Shown here piece by piece: positions 16,602-25,227 of a stretch of 64,000 bases of DNA. The DNA is from Candidatus Abawacabacteria bacterium (lineage in GTDB: Bacteria > Patescibacteriota > Gracilibacteria > RBG-16-42-10): positions 62,001-126,000 of the forward strand of contig JACQZO010000002.1 in assembly GCA_016207805.1 (NCBI GenBank), read 5' to 3'. Position 1 is the stretch's first letter; every line of letters begins with the position of its first letter. The position numbers and the translations under genes are program-made. The notes beneath the pieces are model-generated. The model saw only the letters and a program-made list of their open reading frames with translations. It was not told the DNA's origin and made no database searches.

Positions 16602-17447
16602 TTACTTTACTTTAGCTAAACCATGACTATCTCTCAGAATCCAACGATTAGTTCGCTTATTCTTACGAGTTTTCCAACCAAGAGCTGGTTTACCCCAAGG
16701 TGTCTTAGGATGTGGCATACCAATTGGATTTCTACCTTCACCACCGCCATGAGGGTGATCATTGGGATTCATTGCCTTTCCACGAACAGTAGGTCTGATA
16801 CCTTTCCAACGATTGCGACCTGCTTTACCAATCTTCACATTCACAAACTCAGGATTGCTTAAAATACCTACTGTAGCCATACATTCTTTATTGAACAAAC
16901 GAATTTCGCCAGATGGCATTTTTACTTGGGCATATTCTCCCTCTAAAGACATTAGTCTCGCACTACTTCCTGCTGTACGCACTGCTTGACCACCTCTACC
17001 TGGGTATATCTCCAAATTAAAAACATCAACACCTTCAGGAATGTTTTTGAGCATCATACGATTGCCTGGTTGCACTGGTGCTTTGGCAGCAGTAAGAATT
17101 TCAAAGCCTACTTTCACTTTTCCTGGTAAAAGGATATAGCGTTTGTCACCATCACGATAGTTCACAAGAGCTATTCTGACATTGCGATTAGGATCGTATT
17201 CAATAGTTTTGATTACCCCAGGAACATTCATCTTACCTGTGAAGTCAATCACACGATACATTTTACGATGACTGCCTGAGCCTCTGTGTCGGACAGTAAT
17301 ACGACCTTGATTATTACGACCAGCATTTTCTTTCAAGCGCTGCAGTAATTTCTTTTCAGGCTTAACATCACGAGTCAAAGTAGAAAAATCTTCTTTGCTT
17401 CCATGGCGTCTTCCGGGAGTGGTGGGTTTAAAGCTGAGTGTTGGCAC
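16602..17447 (-). CDS. rplB: 50S ribosomal protein L2
   Basis: L2 is a primary 23S binder that supports peptidyl transfer and subunit joining. The 281-residue protein has [31 protein letters not shown], the GNRM-x-L-x-NIPEG segment and the conserved C-terminal [32 protein letters not shown], with the key histidine. It begins with GTG at 17447; no Shine-Dalgarno sequence is seen. Confidence 0.98.
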   Translation of the reverse strand: MPTLSFKPTTPGRRHGSKEDFSTLTRDVKPEKKLLQRLKENAGRNNQGRITVRHRGSGSHRKMYRVIDFTGKMNVPGVIKTIEYDPNRNVRIALVNYRDGDKRYILLPGKVKVGFEILTAAKAPVQPGNRMMLKNIPEGVDVFNLEIYPGRGGQAVRTAGSSARLMSLEGEYAQVKMPSGEIRLFNKECMATVGILSNPEFVNVKIGKAGRNRWKGIRPTVRGKAMNPNDHPHGGGEGRNPIGMPHPKTPWGKPALGWKTRKNKRTNRWILRDSHGLAKVK

Positions 17448-17467
17448 AAACTTGTAGGTTAAATACT

Positions 17468-17755
17468 TTAAGCTAATTGCATTTTATTGAGATCGAGCTT
17501 TTCATCTTTTTTTAAAACAATGACAGCCTTCTTTCTTTCTTTTCTCTTCACTCTACCTCGGCCTGATATTTTCTTGGGCATGCGTAGGATCTTGATACTG
17601 ACTGGACTTACACCATAGATGGTATGAATAGCTTGTGCAACATCGATCTTGTTGGCATCTTTGTTTACATAAAAAATGTAATGATTGCCAGCGGACTGAG
17701 AAACGCTCTTTTCACTAATTACTGGTGTAAGGAGCACATTATATAATTTGTTCAT
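17468..17755 (-). CDS. rplW: 50S ribosomal protein L23
   Basis: L23 lies at the tunnel exit, where trigger factor and signal recognition particle dock. The 95 residues include LLTPVISEKSV, YIFYVNKDANKIDVAQAIHTIYGVSPVSIKIL and a basic C-terminal hairpin. It begins 2 bases after rplD. Confidence 0.95.
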   Translation of the reverse strand: MNKLYNVLLTPVISEKSVSQSAGNHYIFYVNKDANKIDVAQAIHTIYGVSPVSIKILRMPKKISGRGRVKRKERKKAVIVLKKDEKLDLNKMQLA

Positions 17756-17757
17756 AC

Positions 17758-18573
17758 TTATGCTTTAGATGATTTGGTTGAGGCTCTGCTTTTAGCTGGT
17801 TTTTTGCTAGCAACCTTTGGCTTAGCAGTTTTTGCTTTAGTGCTTTTCTTAACTGTTTTTTTCTCTGCTTGGCTCTCTTTCATAGTCTGTGCTTTGGCCA
17901 ATGCTGCACCAAGCTCTTCATCTTCCATTACACCTTTAAATGTATAACTTCCCCACTTTTTCTCGATCAGAGGGAGTGCCTCCGTAATAAGTAGGATAAA
18001 GTCATGACTCAAAATGTCTAGAGTATTGATATTATTGTATGTTCTTGTCGTCACGGTAGAAATATTTCTGGTAGATAGTGTTACATTCTTATTTTTTTCT
18101 GGTACTACCAATAAAATTGAGCGACTAACTGGAAGGCTCTTCAATAATGTAACAACTGCCTTGGTGCTGATGGAGCTTATACCCATATCTTCAAGGCCAA
18201 TAATATGACCTGATTGTGCTTTGGCTGAAAGCCCCATTAACAATGACTTGATCCGAACCTTGGCAGGTAAATCACGATGATAATTTTGCTCACCCGTCGG
18301 GCCAAATACACGACCACCTTTGCGCCATATTGGACTGCGAATAGTGCCGGCACGAGCATTACCTGTGCCTTTTTGACCATAAGGTTTTTTACCGCCACCT
18401 CTTCTTTCACTACGAGTCTTAACTTTGGCAGTGCCCTTGCGCTGATTGCCCAAGAAAATAGTAGTTACTAGATGAAGAAGACTTTTATTCACCTTGAGCC
18501 CAAAAATATTTTTAGGAAGAGCTAAGCTGGTTAACTCTTTGCCTTGCGAATTGTAAACTGGAATATTAAGCAT
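17758..18573 (-). CDS. rplD: 50S ribosomal protein L4 with basic C-terminal tail
   Basis: L4 reaches into the peptide tunnel and in other bacteria controls the S10 operon. The 271 residues include the loop motif RGTAKVKTRSERRGGGKKPYGQKGTGNARAG and SPIWRKGGRVFGP. After about residue 228 there is a tail of some 40 residues made of Lys, Ala, Ser and Thr repeats, not found in the usual form of about 200 residues. It is 17 bases after rplC. Confidence 0.96.
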   Translation of the reverse strand: MLNIPVYNSQGKELTSLALPKNIFGLKVNKSLLHLVTTIFLGNQRKGTAKVKTRSERRGGGKKPYGQKGTGNARAGTIRSPIWRKGGRVFGPTGEQNYHRDLPAKVRIKSLLMGLSAKAQSGHIIGLEDMGISSISTKAVVTLLKSLPVSRSILLVVPEKNKNVTLSTRNISTVTTRTYNNINTLDILSHDFILLITEALPLIEKKWGSYTFKGVMEDEELGAALAKAQTMKESQAEKKTVKKSTKAKTAKPKVASKKPAKSRASTKSSKA

Positions 18574-18590
18574 ATAGATATAAAGGCCGA

Positions 18591-19175
18591 TTACTGCCAG
18601 ATCTTAACAAAACTATTAATACCGCCGGGAAGGGGACCTTTGATGGCTAAAATACGCATTTCTTTATCCATAGCCACAATAGGGAGTTTCTTTAAAGTTA
18701 CTGTATCAAGTCCCATATGTCCTGGTAATTTTCTTCCTTTGGCAACACGGCCTGGCCAAGTACGACCACCGAAACCACCAGGTTCACGATGATCTTCATG
18801 ACCATGAGAATCAGGGTTACCCTTGAAACCATAGCGTTTAACCACACCTTGGAATCCTTTACCTTTTGAAATACCTGTTACATTTACAGTGTCACCCACT
18901 GCAAAAATCTCAATAGTTAATTGTGAGTCTTTCTCAATACCATCTATGCTCGCAAAACTAATCTCACGAATAAATGAGTAACTAGCATAAGGATTTCTCT
19001 TCATCTTATTTCGCGCTCCGGTAGCCAACACCAATGCTGCCTTACCATCTTTTTCAGCAGTTTTAACCTGAAGAACAGTATTAGGCTCGATCTCTACCAA
19101 TGTCACGGATGTGAGATTGCCAGCTTGATCAGCCATTTGGGCCATGCCAATTTTTTTGCCTAGTAAACCTTTCAT
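18591..19175 (-). CDS. rplC: 50S ribosomal protein L3
   Basis: L3 starts 50S assembly and has a finger near the peptidyl transferase centre. The 194-residue protein has LGKKIGMAQM, VTGISKGKGFQGVVKR, the finger motif with HGHEDHREPGGFGGRTWPGRVAKGRKLPGHMG, and a short C-terminal strand region. It is 41 bases after rpsJ, a gap in which no clear regulator is seen. Confidence 0.97.
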   Translation of the reverse strand: MKGLLGKKIGMAQMADQAGNLTSVTLVEIEPNTVLQVKTAEKDGKAALVLATGARNKMKRNPYASYSFIREISFASIDGIEKDSQLTIEIFAVGDTVNVTGISKGKGFQGVVKRYGFKGNPDSHGHEDHREPGGFGGRTWPGRVAKGRKLPGHMGLDTVTLKKLPIVAMDKEMRILAIKGPLPGGINSFVKIWQ

Positions 19176-19216
19176 AGAATAAATAAGAGCGGTTAAATGA
19201 GCCTAAACAATAAAGC

Positions 19217-19543
19217 TTAAGCTGCTAACATCTTCACTTCAATTTCAACTCCCGCAGGGAGGGTGATGCTACTTAAAGCGTCAATTGTTTTTGAAGTGCT
19301 TTCGGTAATGTCAATAATTCTTTTGTGAGTACGAATTTCAAACTGATCACGAGCGTTCTTATGCACGAATGTGGATTTGAGCACGGTAAACTTTTTGATT
19401 CGAGTAGGAAGAGGAATAGGACCAGCAATTAATGCACCAGTTCTCTCTGCAGTTTCAATAATTACTTTAGCAGCAGCATCAATGACACGATGATCATATG
19501 CTCTTACCTTGATCCGAATTTTGGGTTTATTGCTCTGGGCCAT
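19217..19543 (-). CDS. rpsJ: 30S ribosomal protein S10
   Basis: S10 lies in the 30S head and, as NusE, also joins the antitermination complex. The 108-residue protein has [60 protein letters not shown] and ends in [11 protein letters not shown]. It lies 19 bases after tuf, so the S10 cluster continues straight from the str cluster. Confidence 0.97.
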   Translation of the reverse strand: MAQSNKPKIRIKVRAYDHRVIDAAAKVIIETAERTGALIAGPIPLPTRIKKFTVLKSTFVHKNARDQFEIRTHKRIIDITESTSKTIDALSSITLPAGVEIEVKMLAA

Positions 19544-19562
19544 AAAATACTCTGTTCAGCGA

Positions 19563-20762
19563 TTAATTAGTAACCTTTGCTACCACACCCGCACCCACTG
19601 TACGACCACCTTCACGAATAGCAAAGCGAACACCATCTTCGATGGCAACTGGCACACTCAACTTAACTTTCATCTGAATATTGTCACCAGGCATAACCAT
19701 TTCAACACCAGCTGGCAATTCAATTTCTCCAGTAACATCAGTAGTACGGATGTAAAATTGAGGCTTATAACCCTTAAAGAAAGGAGTATGACGACCACCT
19801 TCATCTTTACTCAAAATATATACCTCTGCATCAAATTCAGTATGAGGCTTAATACTACCAGTCTTAGCCAAAACCTGGCCACGTTCAATATCTTCACGCT
19901 CAATACCACGAAGTAGAAGGCCAACATTATCTCCAGCTTGACCTTGATCAAGAAGTTTCTTGAACATTTCAACTCCGGTAACCACAGTTTTGCGAGTGTC
20001 ACGCAAACCAACAATTTCTACTTCTTCATTTACCTTTACCACACCCTGTTCAATTCTTCCTGTTGCCACAGTTCCACGTCCTTTAATTGAGAACACATCC
20101 TCAACTGACATCAAAAATGGTTTATCCAGAATACGAACTGGTTCTGGAATGGCACTGTCCAAAGTCTCAAGTAATTTAAGAATTGGTGCAGCCGCTTCAG
20201 CATCACCAGGATTCTGGAGTGCTTTGATAGCAGAACCACGAACGATAGGAGTACTAGCTCCATCGTATTTATATTTAGTAAGCAGATCACGGATTTCAAC
20301 CTCAATCAAATCCAACAATTCAGGATCATCAACCAAATCCACCTTATTCAAGAACACTACAATATTCTTCACTCCAACCTGACTAGCCAAAAGAATATGC
20401 TCACGAGTTTGTGGCATAGGTCCATCGGCAGCAGAAACTACTAAAATCGCACCATCCATTTGAGCAGCACCGGTGATCATGTTCTTTACATAATCAGCAT
20501 GACCAGGACAGTCAACGTGAGCATAGTGACGCTTGCCAGATTCATACTCTACATGGGCTGTAGCAATAGTTACGGTTTTGCTTGAGTCACGCTCAATACC
20601 ACCCTTGGCAATGTCCTTATAGTCTTTTGCCTTACCCCAACCTTGCTTTTCTGCAACAGCAGTCAAAGCAGCGGTAAGAGTTGTTTTGCCATGGTCTACG
20701 TGACCAATGGTTCCTACATTTACATGAGGTTTTGTGCGTTGGAAAACATTGCTGTCAGCCAT
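19563..20762 (-). CDS. tuf: elongation factor Tu
   Basis: EF-Tu carries aminoacyl-tRNA to the ribosome with GTP. The 399-residue protein has the P-loop GHVDHGKTT (residues 20-28), [23 protein letters not shown], the NKVD guanine motif, and domains 2 and 3. Switch I is unusual: residues 54-66 read [13 protein letters not shown], where nearly all bacteria have EKARGITI; the Mg-coordinating threonine (T65) is kept. A separate promoter lies upstream (20829-20857). It sits between fusA and rpsJ, the usual str-S10 order. Confidence 0.98.
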   Translation of the reverse strand: MADSNVFQRTKPHVNVGTIGHVDHGKTTLTAALTAVAEKQGWGKAKDYKDIAKGGIERDSSKTVTIATAHVEYESGKRHYAHVDCPGHADYVKNMITGAAQMDGAILVVSAADGPMPQTREHILLASQVGVKNIVVFLNKVDLVDDPELLDLIEVEIRDLLTKYKYDGASTPIVRGSAIKALQNPGDAEAAAPILKLLETLDSAIPEPVRILDKPFLMSVEDVFSIKGRGTVATGRIEQGVVKVNEEVEIVGLRDTRKTVVTGVEMFKKLLDQGQAGDNVGLLLRGIEREDIERGQVLAKTGSIKPHTEFDAEVYILSKDEGGRHTPFFKGYKPQFYIRTTDVTGEIELPAGVEMVMPGDNIQMKVKLSVPVAIEDGVRFAIREGGRTVGAGVVAKVTN

Positions 20763-20828
20763 AAAACGTAAAGTGATTAAAAGTAAATTTTTATAAACAA
20801 AACTAATTGCTTGGAAAAAAGCGTCATG

Positions 20829-20857
20829 ACTTTAACGGAAAAGATCTGGTTTGTAAA
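20829..20857 (-). promoter_or_regulatory. tuf promoter
   Basis: Minus-strand TTTACA (20857-20852) and TAAAGT (20834-20829) are exactly 17 bases apart in the 187-base fusA-tuf gap. Transcription would start near 20822, giving a leader of about 60 bases before tuf. The following CATGACGC is GC-rich compared with its surroundings. Confidence 0.6.
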
Positions 20858-20869
20858 GCAATCTTTAGA

Positions 20870-20944
20870 AGAGCTTAGAGCTAAGTGCTAAGAGCCAAGA
20901 TATTTAGCATCACTCTCAGCTCTTAGCTTTAAGCTTTTAGCTCT
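20870..20944. repeat. long imperfect inverted repeat between fusA and tuf
   Basis: Two 26-base arms (20870-20895 and 20919-20944) pair with 21 of 26 positions matched and enclose a 23-base loop. Each arm is built from repeats of an AGCTTAGAGC-like unit. It lies after the fusA stop and before the tuf promoter. There is no T-run, so it is not a standard terminator; it may slow or process the fusA transcript, or be a mobile intergenic repeat. Confidence 0.7.
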
Positions 20945-20949
20945 TTCAC

Positions 20950-23019
20950 CTAGGCTCCTGTTCGCTCTTTAATAATCAACTCAGCAGCATTCTGAGGGAC
21001 CTTTTCGTAAGCAAAAAATTCCATACTATACGCGGCTCTACCTTGGCTCATAGAGCGAAGGTCAGTGGCATAGCCGAACATATTAGCCAAAGGTACTTTA
21101 GCGCGGATAACTTTTGCCATACCGCGATCTTCCATAGATTCAATACGACCACGACGAGAGTTCAAATTGCCCATAATATCTCCCATAAATTCTTCTGGTG
21201 TGGTTGCTTCTACACTCATGATTGGTTCGAGCAAACATGGATCTGCTCTCTTACAACCATCTTTGAATGCCATAGAGGCAGCAACTTTGAAAGCAACTTC
21301 AGATGAGTCAACATCATGATAAGAACCATCAAATACGGCTGCTTTAACATCAACCATTGGATAGCCAGCGAGCACGCCGGTTTTCATTGATTCACGAATA
21401 CCTTTATCAATAGCTGGAATAAACTCTTGAGGAATAATACCACCTTTAATTTCACTCTCAAATGAGTAACCGACTCCTGGTTCTACTGGATCAAGACGTA
21501 GCCATACATGACCGTATTGTCCGCGACCACCGCTTTGTTTGATATATTTACCCTCTTGTTCAGTGGTCTTCTGAATGGTTTCACGATATGCCACTTGAGG
21601 CTTACCAACATTTGCCTCAACTTTGAATTCTCTTTTCATGCGATCCACAATAATTTCCAAATGCAGTTCTCCCATACCCGCGATTAATGTTTGGCCCGTC
21701 TCTTCATTGCTAGATACTCGGAAAGTAGGATCTTCCTCAGCTAAACGACTGAGCGCAATACCCATTTTGTCTTGGTCTGCCTTGGTCTTTGGTTCAATCG
21801 CAATTTGAATAACTGGTTCAGGGAATTTAATAGATTCAAGTAGCAATGGGTGATCGGGATCACAAAGAGTGTTTCCTGTTACTGTATCTTTTAGACCAAT
21901 TGCGGCTGCAATATCGCCAGCATGTACCTCTTCAATTTCTTGTCTGCTATTTGCATGCATTTGCACCAAGCGACCAATGCGCTCTTTATTGCCAGTAGAT
22001 GAATTCATTACATAACTACCGGACTTTAATATACCTGAATAGACACGGAAGAATATCAATTTCCCCACAAAAGGATCACTAGCGATTTTGAATGCTAAAC
22101 CACAGAAGTTTGCCTTATCATCGGGTTTGATCTCTACTGGTTGACCATCTTTAGGGGTGGTTGCTTGAATCGGTGGTAAATCTAAGGGACAGGGAAGGTA
22201 GTCAATAACAGCGTCAAGTACTAATTGAACACCCTTGTTTTGCAATGCTGTACCACAAAGAACAGGATAGAGTTTGCCACTAACCGTTGCCTTGCGCAAA
22301 GCTGCTTTGATTTCATCAGTACTAGGCTCAGCGCCCTCTAAAAACTTTTCCATCAAAGCATCATCATGTTCTGATACTTTTTCTACCAAGGTGGCGCGGT
22401 AGGAAGTGACTTCATCTTTAATCTCAGCGGGAATTTCCATTTCCACTATATTTTCTCCATGTTCGCCGTCAAAGGTGAAAGCCTTCATTTGTACCAAATC
22501 TACTATTCCTTTAAATGCGCCTTCTTTACCAATTGGATATTGGATAGCGACAGCATTTGGCGTTAAGCGTTTGTGGATAGATTCTAAGGTCATAAAAAAG
22601 TCCCCGCCAGTTTTGTCCATTTTGTTGGCAAAGGCAATGCGAGGCACGTGATATTTATCAGCTTGGCGCCATACTGTCTCAGATTGTGGTTCGACACCTT
22701 GAGAAGCATCAAATACTGCGACACCACCATCAAGTACGCGCAAAGATCTCTCTACCTCCACAGTAAAATCTACGTGTCCCGGAGTGTCGATCAAGTTGAT
22801 CTGAATACCTTTCCAAGCACAAGTGGTGGCTGCTGAGGTGATAGTAATACCACGTTCACGCTCTTGTTCCATCCAGTCCATAGTTGCCTCACCTTCATGC
22901 ACTTCACCGATTTTATAAGTTTTGCCAGTGTAGAAAAGAATACGCTCAGAGACAGTAGTCTTACCCGCATCAATGTGGGCGATGATACCAATATTACGTA
23001 GCTTCGTGAGATCAGCCAT
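20950..23019 (-). CDS. fusA: elongation factor G
   Basis: EF-G drives translocation of tRNAs and mRNA using GTP. The 689-residue length is normal. Domains I-V are complete: P-loop AHIDAGKTT near residue 15, switch I with [26 protein letters not shown], the domain IV loop region with [15 protein letters not shown], and the C-terminal [15 protein letters not shown]. Switch I is canonical here, unlike in EF-Tu. It has its own promoter 70 bases upstream and is separated from rpsG by two extra genes. Confidence 0.98.
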   Translation of the reverse strand: MADLTKLRNIGIIAHIDAGKTTVSERILFYTGKTYKIGEVHEGEATMDWMEQERERGITITSAATTCAWKGIQINLIDTPGHVDFTVEVERSLRVLDGGVAVFDASQGVEPQSETVWRQADKYHVPRIAFANKMDKTGGDFFMTLESIHKRLTPNAVAIQYPIGKEGAFKGIVDLVQMKAFTFDGEHGENIVEMEIPAEIKDEVTSYRATLVEKVSEHDDALMEKFLEGAEPSTDEIKAALRKATVSGKLYPVLCGTALQNKGVQLVLDAVIDYLPCPLDLPPIQATTPKDGQPVEIKPDDKANFCGLAFKIASDPFVGKLIFFRVYSGILKSGSYVMNSSTGNKERIGRLVQMHANSRQEIEEVHAGDIAAAIGLKDTVTGNTLCDPDHPLLLESIKFPEPVIQIAIEPKTKADQDKMGIALSRLAEEDPTFRVSSNEETGQTLIAGMGELHLEIIVDRMKREFKVEANVGKPQVAYRETIQKTTEQEGKYIKQSGGRGQYGHVWLRLDPVEPGVGYSFESEIKGGIIPQEFIPAIDKGIRESMKTGVLAGYPMVDVKAAVFDGSYHDVDSSEVAFKVAASMAFKDGCKRADPCLLEPIMSVEATTPEEFMGDIMGNLNSRRGRIESMEDRGMAKVIRAKVPLANMFGYATDLRSMSQGRAAYSMEFFAYEKVPQNAAELIIKERTGA

Positions 23020-23089
23020 AAACTAAGAAATGAATAATAAATAATAACTAATTAAGCTTTGAACTTTTTAAAGTCGATAAAGCGCGAGC

Positions 23090-23118
23090 ATTCTAAAAGA
23101 AAAGCTGCAAGTTGGCAA
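23090..23118 (-). promoter_or_regulatory. fusA promoter
   Basis: Minus-strand TTGCCA (23118-23113) and TAGAAT (23095-23090) are exactly 17 bases apart, each matching 5 of 6 consensus positions. Transcription would start near 23083, 64 bases before fusA. The -10 is followed by GCTCGCGC, a GC-rich discriminator of the kind linked to growth-rate control in other bacteria. Confidence 0.7.
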
Positions 23119-23162
23119 TTTAACTCTTGGGAAAGATTTGTAAGACTTTAGATAGTATCTAA

Positions 23163-23579
23163 TTACTCAGTCTGGGAAACAAACTTAACTAATGCGTCTG
23201 CACAAGGAATGATTTCTCTGGAATCATTACTGATAGTATTTGTTACTATGGTATCGCGAGGGACTCTCGGTGGTACATGGCCAAATAAGCAAGTAATAGT
23301 AGGAATTGCAGCACTTTCAGCCGTAGCTACAATATGACCTGTGGCCCTTACAGTTATAGTAGCCAGATGTGTGGATGATGCAATAGTGAATCCAATTTCT
23401 TGGTTTCTAAACCAATTACCACTTCGGTCTCCTCCTAATACATGTCTGATGCCTATTCTTAGCATGGCCACCACTTCTTTGGGTAATCTGCTAAATGCGC
23501 GTTCATATCGTTGTCGTTCTAATTCATCAGGGGAGTGTTCGCCAATGACTGATTCTGGTAGTAACTCTCGTATGCTCAT
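23163..23579 (-). CDS. hypothetical protein inside the str cluster
   Basis: I do not recognise this 138-residue protein. It lacks signal peptide and membrane segments. The first 50 residues look helical and charged; the part from about residue 60 on is rich in Thr, Ile and Val and looks like beta strands. It has its own good promoter (23600-23628), so it is probably not simply carried along by ribosomal transcription. Position between the NYN gene and fusA is not one I know from standard str operons. Confidence 0.65.
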   Translation of the reverse strand: MSIRELLPESVIGEHSPDELERQRYERAFSRLPKEVVAMLRIGIRHVLGGDRSGNWFRNQEIGFTIASSTHLATITVRATGHIVATAESAAIPTITCLFGHVPPRVPRDTIVTNTISNDSREIIPCADALVKFVSQTE

Positions 23580-23599
23580 AAACTTTGAAAAAGTACCAC

Positions 23600-23628
23600 A
23601 ATATCACAGCAAAATCTTATTGTGTCAA
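23600..23628 (-). promoter_or_regulatory. promoter for the unknown gene at 23163-23579
   Basis: A perfect minus-strand TTGACA (23628-23623) is 17 bases from GATATT (23605-23600), which is preceded by TGT as in extended -10 elements. Transcription would start near 23593, about 14 bases before the ATG. Confidence 0.6.
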
Positions 23629-23640
23629 TGATTTAACTCA

Positions 23641-24258
23641 TCAACCTCGTGTCCTGTGAGATGGTTTGTTTATGGTTTGATCTCGGCGTTTTTTTCTAAG
23701 ATATTCACCTATATTAATAAAATGAGCTGTCTCAGTGAGTTCTTCTGCCACAAAACCAGGGTGAGATATTACCACTACATTTTTCCCGTGTTCTTTTAAG
23801 TAGGCAAGTAGGGAATGAAAATCGCTATCTCCGGAAAAAAGGACAAAGGTATCATATTGAGACATCATGCGAATAGCATCTATCGCTAATTCGACATCCA
23901 TATTGCCCTTAAAAAAGCCTTCTTCTTCTGGCTCTAGCGCATCACTTTTTTTAGTCTTATCTTGATGTTTTGTGCCTTTAGTGGTTCGGGGAGTAGTGAT
24001 AAACTTCAAAGGTTTTTTTCTTACCACTATTCCCGCTTTTTCTAGAGTGGCAAAGTATTCCATTTGTTTTTCATACCCTTCCTGATAGGCAGAGTAAAAG
24101 TAGCACTTCACATCTTGATCAAAATTACGGAAAAATTGTAAAACCTTTTCATAATCTATCCGTACTCGTAATCTTTTACTGATGTAAAAAACATTACTAG
24201 AATCAATAAAAATGCTGACTCTACCTTGGAGAATTTCTGCAATATTGGTTTGGGGCAT
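23641..24258 (-). CDS. NYN-domain protein (LabA/DUF88 type, putative RNase)
   Basis: NYN domains are PIN-like folds often acting as RNases. From the chosen ATG at 24258 (205 residues), the strand-end motif IFIDSSNVFY holds D19 and N22, and acidic residues follow in KGNMDVELAIDA and LFSGDSDFHSLL, giving the usual acidic centre. The C-terminus is basic (KKRRDQ...RTRG), fitting RNA binding. A longer frame would start at 24309, inside the hairpin after rpsG, so I prefer the shorter form. It follows rpsG on the same strand; no independent promoter is evident, so it may depend on read-through past the hairpin. Confidence 0.85.
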   Translation of the reverse strand: MPQTNIAEILQGRVSIFIDSSNVFYISKRLRVRIDYEKVLQFFRNFDQDVKCYFYSAYQEGYEKQMEYFATLEKAGIVVRKKPLKFITTPRTTKGTKHQDKTKKSDALEPEEEGFFKGNMDVELAIDAIRMMSQYDTFVLFSGDSDFHSLLAYLKEHGKNVVVISHPGFVAEELTETAHFINIGEYLRKKRRDQTINKPSHRTRG

Positions 24259-24267
24259 AAAGCTAAT

Positions 24268-24309
24268 ATGAAAAAAGGTACCTACTAAATGTAGAGTACC
24301 TTTTTTCAT
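24268..24309 (-). terminator. hairpin terminator or attenuator after rpsG
   Basis: A perfect 14-base inverted repeat (24268-24281 with 24296-24309) has a further 4-base stem with one bulge inside and a 5-base loop. On the minus strand the right arm ends in six T. It lies between rpsG and the NYN gene. Because the NYN gene begins only about 10 bases later, partial read-through is likely. Confidence 0.8.
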
Positions 24310-24328
24310 GCTGAGTCAGCAATGTTGT

Positions 24329-24760
24329 CTAAAAATATTTAGCAAAATGAGCAAATGCTTTGTTTGCCTCTGCCATACGATGCGTGTCATCACGTTTTTT
24401 GATAGCACCACCTTGGCTCTGGCTCGCTTCCAATAATTCAGCCGCTAATTTGTCAGCCATATCATCACCTTTTCGTTCTCGGGCAGCACCAATAATCCAT
24501 CGTAATGCCAAAGTCTGGCGACGGTTTGGTTTTACTTCCATTGGAATTTGATAGTTGGAACCACCAATACGCCGTGCTTTTACTTCTACTAATGGGGCAA
24601 CATTTTCAAATGCTAGGTGAAAGATATCATCAGCATTTTTCTTTTGTTCGCCAATTTTAGCGAAAGCACGATTCACAATGTCTACCGCAAGAGATTTCTT
24701 GCCGCGCATCATGACCATGTTGGTGAGCTTGTCTTTGAGAGTTATAACACGTTTTTTCAT
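24329..24760 (-). CDS. rpsG: 30S ribosomal protein S7
   Basis: S7 organises the 30S head and lines the E site. The 143-residue protein lacks a few residues against the 156-residue norm, but has MMRGKKSLA, NVAPLVEVKARRIGGSNYQIPMEV, RRQTLALRWII and the C-terminal KKRDDTHRMAEANKAFAHF motif. It follows rpsL by 6 bases. Confidence 0.97.
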   Translation of the reverse strand: MKKRVITLKDKLTNMVMMRGKKSLAVDIVNRAFAKIGEQKKNADDIFHLAFENVAPLVEVKARRIGGSNYQIPMEVKPNRRQTLALRWIIGAARERKGDDMADKLAAELLEASQSQGGAIKKRDDTHRMAEANKAFAHFAKYF

Positions 24761-24766
24761 ACACTA

Positions 24767-25183
24767 TTACTTAGGACGTTTATTACCATATTTGCTTCTG
24801 CCTTGGCGACGAGCATCTACACCAGAGGTATCCAAGCTACCGCGAACAATATGGTAGCGAACACCAGGAAGATCTTTCACACGGCCACCACGAATAATTA
24901 CTACAGAGTGCTCTTGCAAGTTGTGACCTTCACCAGGAATATAAGCTGTTACTTCTAGGCCATTACTAAGTTTCACACGAGCAATTTTTCGGATCGCTGA
25001 GTTTGGTTTCTTGGGTGTCATCGTTGTCACTTTGGTACAAACACCACGCTTCAGTGGTGCTCCACGTTTCAAGGGAACATCCACCTTTTTCAAAACATTG
25101 CGGGCAAATTGTAGTGCAGGAGACTTGGATTTTGCCCACACTTTCTTGCGTGGTTTGCGAATTAATTGATTAATTGTTGGCAT
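24767..25183 (-). CDS. rpsL: 30S ribosomal protein S12
   Basis: S12 monitors decoding at the A site and is the classical streptomycin target. I choose the ATG at 25183 ([12 protein letters not shown]), giving 138 residues. Seen: KRGVC[17 protein letters not shown] and [10 protein letters not shown][16 protein letters not shown]; the lysines whose change gives streptomycin resistance are unchanged. An insertion of about 14 residues precedes the KRGVC motif compared with E. coli. It lies 44 bases after rpoC. Confidence 0.97.
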   Translation of the reverse strand: MPTINQLIRKPRKKVWAKSKSPALQFARNVLKKVDVPLKRGAPLKRGVCTKVTTMTPKKPNSAIRKIARVKLSNGLEVTAYIPGEGHNLQEHSVVIIRGGRVKDLPGVRYHIVRGSLDTSGVDARRQGRSKYGNKRPK

Positions 25184-25227
25184 AATATTTGTAAGCTGGG
25201 TTAAATTAACGAAAGGTTGTAAATCCG

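Noticed and set aside
24259-24309. Longer start of the NYN protein at 24309
   Set aside because: The added residues would be encoded entirely by the hairpin after rpsG and have no family similarity.
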